From NCBI GenBank assembly GCA_001599815.1, contig BCIA01000006.1:2296961-2360960 (forward strand): a DNA stretch of 64,000 nucleotides, given 5' to 3'. Positions 19,919 to 31,314 of the stretch are shown here, piece by piece. Below the pieces are notes generated by a model. That model had not been told where the DNA came from, ran no database searches, and saw only the letters and a list, made by a program, of their open reading frames with translations. Position numbers and translations under genes: made by a program. Origin of the DNA: Furcasterigmium furcatum (lineage: Eukaryota; Ascomycota; Sordariomycetes; Glomerellales; Plectosphaerellaceae). Every line of letters starts with the position of its first letter. Positions within the stretch are counted from its first letter, which is position 1.

Positions 19919-21703
19919 CGTGAAGTGTGATCCTGCACCGAGTGTAAAAGCCAAGGCCTGGATACGAGACGGTCGCCCAGAGTTGAGTGGAAGGTGGGTG
20001 TATGTAAACCAAAATATCTCGGGGACCACCGCTCCCTCTGGGAGTGGTAACATCCGGCGGCCCCAGGACACGGTTGACCAGCACCGACACTGAATGACTC
20101 TATCAGTTCATTCGGATCAACCTATGCGCATATCTACATAGGACACCACGTGGGTACGAAACCATATACATCGCATGAAACGCCTCCTCAACGGGTTTGA
20201 TACACCCGCCTCGCGATCCGGGGGATGGACCAAAGATCGGAGCCCCGCCGCACCGAACGGCCGATTGGCGATAAAAATCGGCCGAAGCTCTTTGCTCGGC
20301 ATCTCATCGCCGGATCTCGTCCATCACGGCGCGTCGGATGGGGTGTCGTCCGAGCGCCAGGTCTCAAATGTTGGGCACGAAACATTCGACGCCCCCGGCT
20401 GCTTGCCATAAGATGCCCGCCCGGTGGTGGTGTGATCATCCCGAAGGCCGGGATTCAAAATCCCTTCAAGCCGCTGATGTAAATGTTTCTTTCAAGAACA
20501 TGTTTCCTCAATGCCCTGCTTAGCTTGGTAACGGAGGTGAATGGTGCAGTCCGAGGGCGCGAACCCGGCTGATGATCCAGGGGTCAAAGCGCCAAGCCCT
20601 CATGGCCTCTTGACTGACGACGTTGGCTGGCTGGCCTTGCTCGAAGCTAGGTATGAAGGCAACAGCGGGCAGTCTGAGAAGGGAATGTTACCGAATATTG
20701 TATTGAGCCTCAATGGCCTCGATTTGGCGAAGGATCGTGCTACTCCCTCCACTGTAAATGTACACTCGTAAGCAAGGAAAATGAGTCTCCCGTTCTCTCT
20801 CCCAGCGGCCGGAAGGGCTCTAGGAGACACCAGTCGTCAATATTCTCGGCAGTGATCGACAGTTGCGCACACATATGCAGCTGAGAGACAGACGGGCAGG
20901 ATTCTCCATGATGAGGCCGGAAAGAACTCGCTCAATGACAGCAGGCTCAGCGACTGTCCATGGAGTTGCATTCTCTACCACCACAAGACGGGGTGTTCGC
21001 GACAAAACAGGGAAGATTGGGGTGCAGCCAAATGTCGGTCCAACCCCGCTCCTGCATCCGGCTCGAGCTTCCGAGATGTCAAGGGGATCAGCGTGATCGT
21101 CCTCTCCTGACGACGGGGATTCGAAGGGGTGCGTGAGGGGATGAGGGATCGTCAACGGCCGGATGCTCAAAGATTTTCGACTTGTAGCTCTGACAGCATC
21201 ACGCATGCAGCGACCAATAGTCTGACCTTTTGGCTGGGCTGGCTGCTCAAGACGGCAGGGCGAGTGCCAATAGTACACAAGATTCTCGGTATGCAGGGGG
21301 CAATAGGGGTCTCCGTGTAGCACACCCTGAATATCACAGGGCGTATGCTGGGGACGAGTGGCGACATCACTTGCATCGCTTTGACAGTGAGGAATATGGA
21401 AAGACAGGATATCTCGTTCACAGTACCGTCAGAAATGCATCACCCACCGCGTGAGTATTGGCAAAGGGCAGCCTCGAGGGCCCAGTCCGTCTCTAGGGCA
21501 TCTGGGTAGGTACTGTGCTGCTGAACCACAAGCAGGCGCGCTGAGGCCAGATCAGCCTCGCGCCCGTGGCCGCTCACACGGTGCAATCGTGGTAGCAAAG
21601 AAAGCCTAGATGAGCTTAAGCTAAGTGTCACTGGGAGAGACCAGGGAGTCGTCCACTAAGATGGCCTCTGAACCCACCACATTCGGGCGTGCGCAGCTCA
21701 GAT

Positions 21704-21725
21704 GGAGGGTTGGGGGGTTGGGGGA
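21704..21725 (+). repeat. Guanine-rich tract, possible G-quadruplex
   Basis: Runs of 2, 3, 6 and 5 guanines are separated by one or two bases, in the form GGAGGGTTGGGGGGTTGGGGG. A shorter relative, seven G, two T, six G, lies at 22069-22083. They could fold into G-quadruplexes; no function is shown. Confidence 0.35.
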
Positions 21726-24700
21726 TCCTCGCAGCGGCCTTGGTCGGGATGTGCGGTTTTCAGTGAATATCCCAGACAGTTCTCGAGCCAACCACAGCAG
21801 CGGGACTCTTGTGTTCGTGTAGGCAGCTCTCTCCGGTACATGGTCCTCGCACAATGTTGAGGGTTAGGGGGTTCAAAGTCGAACGCGGCGGTTGTTGTTG
21901 AGGCGCACCGAATGAGCGGGTACATGACGGCAGGCGCAGAATCAGATCCAGCGGCATCGAGACGGGATCGAAGATTATTCAACCTTATCAAAGACTTGTC
22001 AAACAATCGAAGATTGAACAACGAGGTCATCGCCACGTCTGGCTAAGGCTCGATGTCATTCACCTGTAGGGGGGGTTGGGGGGCAAGCCTCGCTGGTTGA
22101 CGACATTGGAGTGCAGAAGCTGCAACCCCCCTTTGACGAAGAGCCAATGCAACACAGCGGGAGCCAGGAAGTGCTGATCCAGTAGACGAAGGCAGTGGAC
22201 ATGTCGTCACGTGTGACGACAGGCGTGGACGATCGCCAAAACACAGAGCGCGAGAGGCTCACTGAACACGAGGGGTGATGCCGGTGGTGCAAATAAGCTC
22301 GTAGTGGTCAGAAGCTTCGAGCTATTGAGGAGATAGATGGTCGTGTGCGATGATGATATGGCGTGGCGATGGGTCGATTTGCTCGTCGACAGATGGTTCC
22401 ATCGCCAGGGTAGCAAGCAAGCAAGGTAGCTCAGAACGGCTGGCCTCGCAAACCTCGCTCGACCTCTGGCACTAGTGTCGGCTTTGGAACGATCAGCAGA
22501 AGAAAAGGGCAGCTTGCTTCGGCCGCACCTGAAGGATGGAGAGTGACGATGGTGTTGACGACAGAGCCGCAAGGACCTCAGTCAGGGGTTGAGCATCGGC
22601 CAAAACGGTGGAGAGAACAAAACGCAACTGTGGGGAAATTGCCTCTTATGTGTGGTCATGGGCCCGTTGATTGGTCGAACCTGACATCATGAGGTGCGAG
22701 GTGACCTCATTGGAAGAAATGGCTGTCATCTTTGACGACACCGGCTCCGTCGCGTCTGTCACCGTCGGCCAATGATGGGGGACGGATGTGTCTGAGACCC
22801 CAGTGTCTTCCCTTCATTTTGGTAAATGATGAGCTCTCCGTGGTGATTTCCCTCGACGGAGTGAGTGAGAGACATGAGGTAATCCACGTTTCCGGAAGGG
22901 ACTTCGCCGTCATGGCGGCGACCCCCTCGGCTGGATCCCGTCCGTTTGCCTCTGGCAACAGAGATGTCAGTCATTGACTGGGGGAGGCAAAGGAGACATG
23001 TCGTCAAGCCCCGGCCGCTTGACGTCGGAAACAATGGAGAGGCGGTGAGAACTCGCTGGACAACTAGAGTCCGTCAGCTGGTCTGAAGGACGTGCGTGAG
23101 ACCCAACGAAGAGGAGCCCTAATGGTCTCGACCGCCGTCGACACGAGGTGAAAGCTGGTGGCATGCCAGACAAATAGTTGGCAAGAACTTGGGAAACACA
23201 ACTTTTACATACTCGAGCTCCTGCAGCTTTAGTCTCAGTCCAAGCTGATCCCGGGAAAGGTTCGAGAGAGACGGGCCAGGTGGTCTGGAAGATCGTGGGG
23301 CCGTTGCGAAGAATCCAGGGTCCTGGCAAGATGGACAAAGTTACGACGATGGTTGCGTACCGAACCGAAAAAGGCGTGAAATGCCATGTGCTGGCGGGAG
23401 CGAGATTTGTTAAGATCGTGAGGTATGCCCACCGGACCTGAGGATCAGTCCAATCATGGGCGTGGAGCCAACCCCGAGAGACCAGGATTGCAGCTTGATG
23501 GTGATGGCTTCAAGGGACTCGGAGCGGCAAGGAGACAACGTCAGAAGAGAAGACGGACCCCACTTCTGCTCCGTACTAACTGAGTGTCGTCCGTGCACGC
23601 CTGCAGCTGCCGTGGCCGGGATCCACTGAAAACCCCGGCGCGGTGACGGGACCAATGACATCATGTGGACTGTGCTGCCCGAGTCAAGGATCCGCAGAGT
23701 TGCATTTGCAGATCTTGAATGTTGACGACCTCCCATCCCGCCCTCCACGCCCTCCACCACTGGCCATCCTGGCTGGGCAGGATCCCCCCGCTTCTTCTGC
23801 TGCCCGCCGGTACCAGACGGGTTCTTCTGGCTGTCCTTTGTTCTGCTGTTTGTCTCACTGGGCCCCTTCTCTTGGAAAGTCACGGGTGTTGTCGTCCGCC
23901 GCGTCGAGACGCCACCTCAGGGCAGGCCGCGAGAGAGTCCATCTCAGGGTCTTCTTTATGGCAATGGGGCATCCCAGATGCTCAGATACTTGTATATGAT
24001 CGCATCACGTCGCTCTGATTGGCCTTCTGGCTTGGCCACCATTGGGACCGAACAATCCACAAAGCAAGGGGAGCAGGGGGACTCGTCGTCGGCAAGTTCC
24101 CCGTCCTTCGCCGTCAGTGATCCGCAGGGTCCTACCCTTTCTGTCCTCTCGACCGACTCTTCGCCTCCGACACATTCTGTCCACCCCTGACGTCGAACCC
24201 CAGTGTCCCACCCCTAGCCCAAGGCCAAGCTCGCTGATGCTCACCCAGTCAACCCCTCCCCTACTCTCCACCTCGCTCCCGTCAGGCCCCCTCCGTGTCT
24301 TCCGTGGTCTCTGGTCCCCTTTTTCTCGCTTCCCACCGCACACCCGTGCAGGACAGACATCGAAGCCTTGTCACCCGTGACGAACCAGAAGTGACTGCCC
24401 AGAGATCCAGTGGTCACCCGGCCCAGTTAACTTACGACATTGCAGTCTTGCCAGTCAACCCCCTCCATTACGGCAGCCGACCACACTAGAGACCGTCAAT
24501 CACTGCCGATCTCACTTACTGGTGCCGCAGGCGGGCGCCAGAACTACTGCCTGGTTTGCCTGGCTAATCTGCGCCAAAATGGGCGCATAATAGGTGTGTG
24601 TACCAGGGGGTTCTAAGGTCGTTGCGGCGAGCTCACCTTGCGGGCCCTGGACCCCTGAATTCCGTGTGGTGGGCCAACCCCAAGGTGCCAAAAGGGCCCA

Positions 24701-24763
24701 AGCCCATCCCGACGATGAGGCGCCCGCCCCAGCACTTCGCCGCCCACTTGGTCTGGAGATTAC

Positions 24764-24958
24764 CTATATATCCCGTGGTCCCCTTCCCTACCGTTTCTTG
24801 TCTTCCGTTTCTCTAATCCCACAGACAATACTATCTTATCATTCTATACCATCAAAGACACATCCCACAGCGGTTCATTAGCACGGAGTTGAACATCTAC
24901 AACACACACACACTCACACACACTCCACACATCAACGCACCTCACTTCAACCGCCACA
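24764..24958 (+). promoter_or_regulatory. Putative core promoter and leader of the 69-codon gene
   Basis: A TATA-like element (CTATATATCC, about 24764-24773) lies 190 bp before the ATG at 24959. It is followed by a pyrimidine-rich stretch and then a CA-rich microsatellite at about 24902-24930. The arrangement resembles a fungal TATA promoter with a CA-rich 5' leader. Confidence 0.4.
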
Positions 24959-25168
24959 ATGCCCGCCCGTCAAGACTCCTACACCGTCACCATCCCCGTC
25001 TCTCCTCCTCCTCCCCAAGACCTCAACACCTACCAAAGGTCTATGCACCAACATACCAAGCGCCAGATGGAAGCTGCCAACCGCCACCCTCACGGTCGAT
25101 CTGCCGGCGGTCGCGGCTCCGTCGCAAGCACAATGACCAACGGCAGCACAAGTCCGACCTCTGCATAG
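24959..25168 (+). CDS. Small 69-residue protein of unknown function
   Basis: A single-exon frame from ATG 24959 (context CCACAATGC, favourable) encodes 69 residues. The N-terminal third has RQDSYTVTIPVSPPPP. The middle, YQRSMHQHTKRQMEAANR, could form a short amphipathic helix, and the tail is rich in Ser, Gly and Thr. No signal peptide or membrane segment is visible. Coding is supported by start context, a TATA-like element upstream and a composition unlike the random frames around it. I do not recognise a family, and size alone leaves some doubt. Confidence 0.5.
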   Translation: MPARQDSYTVTIPVSPPPPQDLNTYQRSMHQHTKRQMEAANRHPHGRSAGGRGSVASTMTNGSTSPTSA

Positions 25169-25638
25169 GCCGTCATGGTCGACCCCTGGGATGTGGATGA
25201 AATAGACCACCGAGCACAACTACGAGACCACGTGCGCGGCCACCAAAAAGTTCGGCAGAGTATGGGATGGCGGATGCGCTGCCGGCACCTCATCAGAGGA
25301 TCTGTGGTTCCGACGGGACTTGATTGATTTTGATTCGACTCATCGCACTGCGAGGCGTTCCGGTTTTTACTGATTTTTGGGTGGCGGCTGCGGCAGCAGC
25401 GACTCGATGCGTAGTACACAGCCTAAAGGCATATGATGATCATGACAGACAAGAGAATACATATCAGTAAAACTTCTGACTCGCTCTGCAATTTACATCT
25501 TTCCAACCACGGAGGTTGCGAAATGCGAGGTTGGCGTAACTCTGTTGCTTTCCGGGTAAGTTACCGTAGAACTAACATTCATTTTAACAGTTCTTGGAAG
25601 GACATCTCCTAAGTAAGAAACTCAACTTGACGGGACCG

Positions 25639-25671
25639 TGAGAAAATCAAGCTCACGACTTGATTTTCTCA
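25639..25671. repeat. Perfect 13-bp inverted repeat (hairpin)
   Basis: TGAGAAAATCAAG at 25639-25651 is repeated as its exact reverse complement at 25659-25671 with a 7-nt spacer. A similar CTTGATTTTGTCGAG element follows at about 25691. It lies 3' of the Yju2 gene and may belong to the decayed repeat there. Confidence 0.55.
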
Positions 25672-25816
25672 AGTTAAGAGGATGGCTTCTTGATTTTGTC
25701 GAGTCGAGAGAGATGGTACCTCGGTTTTCCAACATCGAGAGATCGGCCATCTCAACAAACTGACGCTCGACCTGAAAGCTGCCTAGTTGACCTGGCCATT
25801 CCGAGGGCGGCCATCT
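25663..25816. repeat. Degenerate dispersed repeat, copy A
   Basis: This block shares ordered similarity with 43787-43878. The best part is TGGCCATTCCGAGGGCGGCC followed by ATCT here, against TGGCCGTTCCGAGAGCGGCC plus ATCT there. A TCAAGTT...GATTTTGT segment precedes it in both. The two mismatches in the best segment are transitions, as expected of RIP-mutated repeats. Confidence 0.45.
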
Positions 25817-25889
25817 GACTCTCAAGCAATTTAGGACTAGGATGATGGAATCAAGCCGACAGTCGTTACTTCATTATCTCATTCCCATA

Positions 25890-26946
25890 TTACACTAGTG
25901 GCGTCTTCTTCTTGAGCTTGATTCCCAGCTTCGCCGAATAGTCCACCTTCTTCTTCGGTGCCCTCCTGAACGCCGGAGTTGGCACGGGAGGGGGTGGCAT
26001 GGCAGCCTTGGCGGCGGATGAGGATGACGCCTCCCCACTGCTTGAGGACTCGAGCACCTCCTCCACGATTTCCTCCTCTCCTAGAGCATCGAGCATGGCC
26101 CTCTCCTTCGCTGTCGCAAACGCCTGTCTCGCGGCTTCCTCGTCCTCCTTATCTTGTCGCTCCCTCTCTTCGTCCTCGGGCCGGACCACGTAATCCGCGA
26201 AGTCTACACCATCCTTTTCGTTCCGTTGAATCCGGGCGTTCCGATGCCGGATCTCGTCCAGCGCGTCGGCAGCGGCCATCTCCCTCCGCGCATCCTCGTT
26301 CTTGGCCTCCAGCTCTGCCATGGCGTTCTTGCCCTCGGCCTCTTCGCCGGCGGCCTCGGCTTCCTCTCGCTCGAGCCTGTCGAGGCGCTCATCCATCGTC
26401 TCGTTCGCCTTGTCTCGGTCGTGCCACGGTTCGAAGTTGCGGACGGCGCCGCGGACGACGGCGTAGTCGTTTCGTGCGGGATCGGTGCGAAGGACTATCT
26501 ATCGTCGAGGATGCGGTTAGCTGTGTAATCGATCGAAGGAAAGGGCTACTTGGGCCGACGTACCTCGGCGGAGCATCGGGTGCAACGGATATAGAAGTAG
26601 AAGATCTGGATGTTGAGATACTTCTCGCCCTGCGGCGTCTCTTTCCGCGAGCTGCGGGCGTTAGTTAGTACGACGCTCAACGACGCGGGGAACCAAGGCA
26701 CGTACTTGAATTTTCTTCCTTTGTAGATGTATTCTCCGCAGCTGGTGCATTTAAGGCTGAACGGCGCCATGATCCTCACGGCCTGGGTCTTGGGGCCGGT
26801 TTGCTTGGGGCCGCGTTTGCGCCCCAGCTCCCGGGGATCGAAATCGGGCTATTAGGCAGTTAGTAAAGCTAGGGAGCAGAGGGTAGTGATATCAGGATTA
26901 TAGGACATACGGGATAGTACTTGGTGAGCACCTTGCGTTCCGACAT
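25890..26946 (-). CDS. yju2: Pre-mRNA splicing factor Yju2 (CCDC94/CWC16)
   Basis: Four exons (26946-26911, 26848-26706, 26651-26564, 26498-25890) join in frame to 291 residues. Yju2 joins the spliceosome with the Prp19 complex and promotes the first catalytic step. The start MSERKVLTKYYPPDFDP is the family signature. A four-cysteine zinc site is formed by CTSCGEYIYKGRKF and IRCTRCSAE, as in other CWC16 proteins, and a TDP...DY segment follows. The C-terminal half is charged and helical (LDRLEREEAEAAGEEAE), probably coiled coil, and ends in a lysine-rich stretch. Each exon junction restores a conserved segment, so the model is firm. Confidence 0.92.
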
Positions 26947-27331
26947 GGTGGCTGTTGTGGTTGATGTTGGGACGAAGATCGGTTCTGAGGATGCGCCTCG
27001 CGACCGGTTAGAAGTTGAGACTGAAGTCTGATAAGATAACGCGGCTGCCCCACCACTCAGAAGTGCCCGGGCGCCGAACAAGCTTGTCTCAACCAGCCTC
27101 GGATAATCGAGAGAGCCTCTGTTTTAACTTTAGAACTTCTAGAATTCGATTAGGCAGCGCTTGAAAGTTACTTTGAGTTCGGTTAGGGCCAATCTCGATT
27201 TTCTAAAGAGTACCTATCCGGACCGCAAGATGACTAACTCGCTCAGACATCATCAGAAGGCCGAAGTCGACTTGTCTTTAGATCAAGCCCAAGATAATTG
27301 AGCTGGCCTCTCTCTTAATACGAGAAACCCT

Positions 27332-27363
27332 GAGATATCCTCTTGCCGAGATATCCTCTTGCT
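27332..27363. repeat. Two-copy 16-bp tandem repeat
   Basis: GAGATATCCTCTTGCC at 27332-27347 is followed directly by GAGATATCCTCTTGCT at 27348-27363. The copies differ by one C/T transition. They lie in an AT-rich intergenic stretch. Confidence 0.7.
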
Positions 27364-27735
27364 GAGCTAGAGATGATTCAAAGGACTGCCCAACCGACTT
27401 TAATCTTAGAGGCAATTCTAAAAGACATTTCTGGACGACAAGCGATCCTTATTACATAATCAGACTTGGCCACCAAACCGTTTCGTGGAGGCATCGCCGG
27501 CTCCCCGAACCTCACCTCTTCATCCGTTTTGAGGAAGCGTTTTGAGATCTGGGACCTGAGTATCCATACCTGGGTCTCTGGTAATACGCTGGTATCTCAC
27601 ATCTCATGTTGATCACCATGCTGGTGAGATCCAGTATGGATGCTCCACAACTGTGAACCCCCAGACACTCTGGGAGGAGGCTGAACAGATCTCACGAGAG
27701 CTTCACTCGATGTCCGAGTAAACTCATCACTAACC

Positions 27736-28107
27736 ATGACGAACCCAGCCGCCAGCCGTTTCCAAACCGCCTACCAACGCCACAAAATGGTCACGGGCTA
27801 CAAGTACAAGCACATGCTGCCCACCGACACCAGCTCCCGGCTCTCAACGACCAACTTCCATGTCACCTTTGCCTCGCCGCTCAGTGAGCAAAAACATGGC
27901 GCGGGAGCTGGGGTCAACCCTCCGATGGGTCAATCAGCCGTCGAAATGAGGCATTTGTTACCTCGGATCGGAGTCAACTCCTTTTTCGTTATACTTACAG
28001 CGAGGCCAACACCCCGGTCGTCACTTGGGGCCGGTCATCTCCCCCATCCAAGGAAACAGAATGCGCGACTGCATGGAGGGTCCATCGCCTCGCTCTCAGG
28101 AGACTAG
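27736..28107 (+). pseudogene. Possible gene fragment or small gene (weak)
   Basis: ATG 27736 is in a good context and opens about 49 codons of plausible coding sequence (AYQRHKMVTGYKYKHML, then TTNFHVTFASPL). A possible donor (GTGAGC) lies at about 27882 and an acceptor (TTACAG) at about 28001. After the acceptor a sensible-looking stretch, EANTPVVTWG, lies in a frame that this splice does not join. Either the intron model is wrong or this is a decayed fragment. I do not recognise a family. Confidence 0.25.
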
Positions 28108-28574
28108 CGCGGTGTCCGACGTTTCCGTGCCTTGCCGGACCGCATTCCCATCGCCAGGGGATGGGGATATCAGCACTGACTAACAAACTCCGCCCTTGGT
28201 CATGCGGCCTGACTCCGCCGTCCCTCACCGGGAGGATCACCACTGCACGCAATCAATAGCGTCCTTGACCAGCCGGGGTCAGGGAGTTTGTGGGTTTCGT
28301 GATACAGACGACAGGCCCCGGTACCGCCACTGGCGCTGAACTGGATGGGAGAAAACGGATAGAAATCAAGGAAATGCCATGTCGATCACCCCTGATTCCC
28401 CACCACGACCGTATAAACTTGCAACGACCACTTCGCGCACGCGAGAGAGCTTATGCACGATTTATTACCGACATTTGAATTGTCTCTGCAGACGCAGGAT
28501 ATCCTGTTTCTGCGTGCTTGAGATGATGTGTTGCCGAGGCACCAACCAAGTCTTGATCCTATCTCAAGCCCAGT

Positions 28575-31314
28575 TCAAGGATACCGCTCTGAGCCATGGA
28601 CGCCTGAATCCAACATCTCGGCCAATAAGTCCCATTGGCTTGCCGCGTCTGTGCTGGATGCTCTCGCCACGCCCCTCAAGCCTTCGCATATGAACTTCAA
28701 ATCGCGGTGAAACTTGACGCTAAGCTCGCGAAGCGAGTCTACATACGGCTTTTCTTGGCCTGTTGGTGCCGCTGTGCCACGCGCTGCAGCCATGTCATTG
28801 TCGTCGTTGTCGTCGTCGTCGCTGTCCTCTCGGGGTATGACTTTCGTCTTGGCCCGTCGTGGAGAAGCTCGCAGCGGGGAGGACTTGACGGAGAGCCTAG
28901 AAAGCTCTTGCCTATCTTCCGCTTCCTGGGTCTTTTGTAGATTCTCCACTCGGTCCAGTCGGAGCGCAATGTCTAGCACATCGAGCATACTCTCGTGAAT
29001 GGGCTCCAACTTGCCGCCCAGGCAGGCTGCGTTGATCACCTGCTTCGTAAAGTCAAGATGCAACCCGATCATCGCATCCACATCCGGCGCTTGGCCAAGT
29101 CCTCGACGCAGCTTATCCATCGAAGGGCCCAGAACGACCGTTGTAAGATACGTCTGCAGGCAGTTGCAGAACCACAGCATTCTGGCTCGGAGGCGGTACG
29201 ACAAGGCTCGTTCCGGCAGCCAGTCCTCTTCTTGGCTGTACTCGTCCAGGAGGCGCCTTCCGTTGAGGAGCGACAATCCTCGGCGGATTTGTAGTAGAAA
29301 TGTGAAGACGGCCTGGTATCGCTGCAGGCCGTCAGCCGTGATGACCAGCTGTATAGGCCAGTCTAGGCGGTACTTGACGCCGATCAACGGGAGGAGATTT
29401 CGGACCGATGCGCCTGCAGCCCGTTGCTGGCCCTGACCGGTCATCACAGCAGATACCCGGTGAGAATCGAGCACTGTCGAGAATGCCTCCTGAGCGAGTC
29501 CGGTCAGGAGATAACGGTCCTGCCAGTCCAGCCGGTTCGAGTCCATCTTGTTGAACAAGGTCTGCGCAAAGTTCGTGGCTGCCGACCCGTCTGACATGAA
29601 ATAAAGTCGTTCCAGTGCCTCAACATTGGCCAGCAGTCTGCAAGAGTCAAACAGAACCCTCTTCAGCGCTTCTGAGGTGGCACTGTGTTTACTTCGCAGC
29701 CACGCCGCGAACGCGGAGCCGAAGAGTTCCGGGAATGGTGCAAATTCAAGGCCCGGGCCACAGACAACCTCGAACGTCAGCTCAGGTTCTGGTCCGTTCA
29801 GCTTCAAACAGCTCGACTCAAACTTGCCGAGCTGCTTGAGTACCACGATGCTTTTGCCAGCCGTGAATATCTGCGCCACGCTGGGCTGCAGGAAGCTGGG
29901 GACATGAAGTTTGCCATCTGCAGTCCGCCTCAGCTTGAACCTTTCCTCCCAAATCTGGTGCAGGGGTACTTGTGCCGCTGCATCGGAGACGAAGAAGATC
30001 CTGTCACCAGGCAGTAACTGGCCTTCCTGCATCCAGAGACGGATGGGCCGCAAGTACACCTGGAAGCAATTGAAGAATATCCGTCCAAGAAAGCGGTATG
30101 TCTCCATCCGGTCTTCGGATTGCGCGACACCAATTTCATGGTACAGGAGCTCAAGGTATCGGAACGCCCCAATGTTGGGCGTCTCTTCAACCTGACGCAC
30201 GATATTGGCCAGGACATGAAGCGGCTTCAAGTGAGGAGTCAGCTCACGCTGAATATGACCAAGACTGACGACGGTGTCCATCCGAGGGGCTACAAGACGG
30301 CTCTGAATTCCAGAGATCTTCTTGTCCAGACTGTCCAAGCTTGTTTTGACGCTGGCATGGAACACCTGGAGGAGGGGCGTAGACTGGGGCTTGCGGACAT
30401 ACAACCGCAAGGGCAGCAGTTGCCGTCCAGATTCAGCAGAGCTTGTGACCAAAGCTTTGTACGTGTCCCAATGCACACCGGCCATCTGGAAGGAGGGATC
30501 TGGAAGACATTGGCTGGAGAAGAGCGAAGTCTCCAAGCCCTGGAGCATGAACAGAACCTCCCGGATGACTTGAAACTCGACGACGGGAACCTTCCGCGGC
30601 CTGGTCGAACCATCCAAGGACGGAGCTGGCTGGCGCCAGGCTTGGCTCTCCAGAACAGCACGGAGAGTGTCGGCGTTGTCGGTCGAGACAATGAGGTCCT
30701 CGGGTCTGCGAACGAGAGAGGAATCCACCTCGGAGGGAGAGGTCCCATCCGACTCATCTGTGGCATCTGTCCTATATCCATCGTCGGAGCTATCGCTGAA
30801 ATGAACGTTCCTCCAGATTCCGGGATCTTGGTCCCAGCCATCCTCTTTGGCAATATCTTCCCACTTCAAAGCAGGACCGATATCTTCGGCAGGGGGTTTG
30901 AGCAGTTCGAGATCGGCAAGGTCGGTCTTCTGGGCTGGCTTATCGGCCAGTTCCAGAAGGAAGTGCAGAATATCCGGGTGCCATTTGGTCTGGAGTGTCG
31001 CGAGCGCATCGAGACGCTGCTTGAGTGCGTCGGCCAGCGCTTCTCGATGCTGGACCCGAAACCGCTCTTCCAGGCCCAGCAGCTGATGTTCTACATCGAA
31101 CTGATTTGTCCGGAGAAAGTTGTGGTGTCGCAAGTTGCGCACAGAGTATTCGCGATAGCGTGTAAAGCCGTCCCGGTTGCTCTGCTTGACCTGTCAACAT
31201 TCCATTGACTAGGTATGGACGGGGATGGCATTGGACCCCCACCTTGCTTGACGTTGCGGTGACCGCTTCGACCAGGTCGTCGGTCAGGGCGGCGAGTTTG
31301 GCAAGATGCGACAT
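28575..31314 (-). CDS. Gamma-tubulin complex component, GCP5-like
   Basis: Two exons (31314-31243 and 31190-28575) join across a 52-nt intron to give 895 residues. GCP proteins build the gamma-tubulin ring complex at spindle pole bodies and nucleate microtubules. The body carries the Spc97/Spc98 (GRIP) architecture: VLFMLQGLETSLF, IRLWMQEGQLLPGDRIFFVS and PLHQIWEERFKLR in the first half, then the gamma-tubulin-binding half with YLLTGLAQEAFSTVLDSHR and LDWPIQLVITADGLQRYQAV. The GDRIFFVS/HQIWEERFKLR block points to GCP5 rather than GCP2, 3, 4 or 6. A basic, Asp-rich segment (EDSDDDDNDDNDM) near the C-terminus is an insertion in the last domain. Exon 1 supplies MSHLAKLAALTDDLVEAV. Confidence 0.85.

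Larger units (their letters stand above)
19919..24958. other. 5-kb gene-poor region
   Basis: No frame here shows a conserved domain, coherent splice structure or consistent codon bias; the ORFs present are short and scattered over both strands. The left end must contain the promoter of the PEBP-like gene and the right end that of the 24959 ORF. Two guanine-rich tracts lie at 21704-21725 and 22069-22083. I see no tRNA, 5S rRNA or transposon remnant. Confidence 0.5.
25169..25889. other. Intergenic region with decayed repeat DNA
   Basis: This stretch is more AT-rich than its neighbours. It contains a perfect 13-bp hairpin (25639-25671) and a degenerate block related to 43787-43878. No protein-coding feature is supported. 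Confidence 0.5.
26947..28574. other. Intergenic region with AT-rich segments
   Basis: The first 800 bp are relatively AT-rich with several TCGATTTT-type motifs, and include a short tandem duplication at 27332-27363. A weak gene candidate begins at 27736. The remainder is the 3' flank of the GCP5 gene. No RNA gene is visible. Confidence 0.45.

Noticed and set aside
23410..23883. Minus-strand frame with DSGSTVHM, resembling a retroelement protease motif
   Set aside because: No other gag or pol segment lies nearby, there are no terminal repeats, and the flanking residues do not fit a retropepsin.
30120..31208. 362-codon plus-strand open frame
   Set aside because: It is antisense to the GCP5-like gene and shows no recognisable domain.
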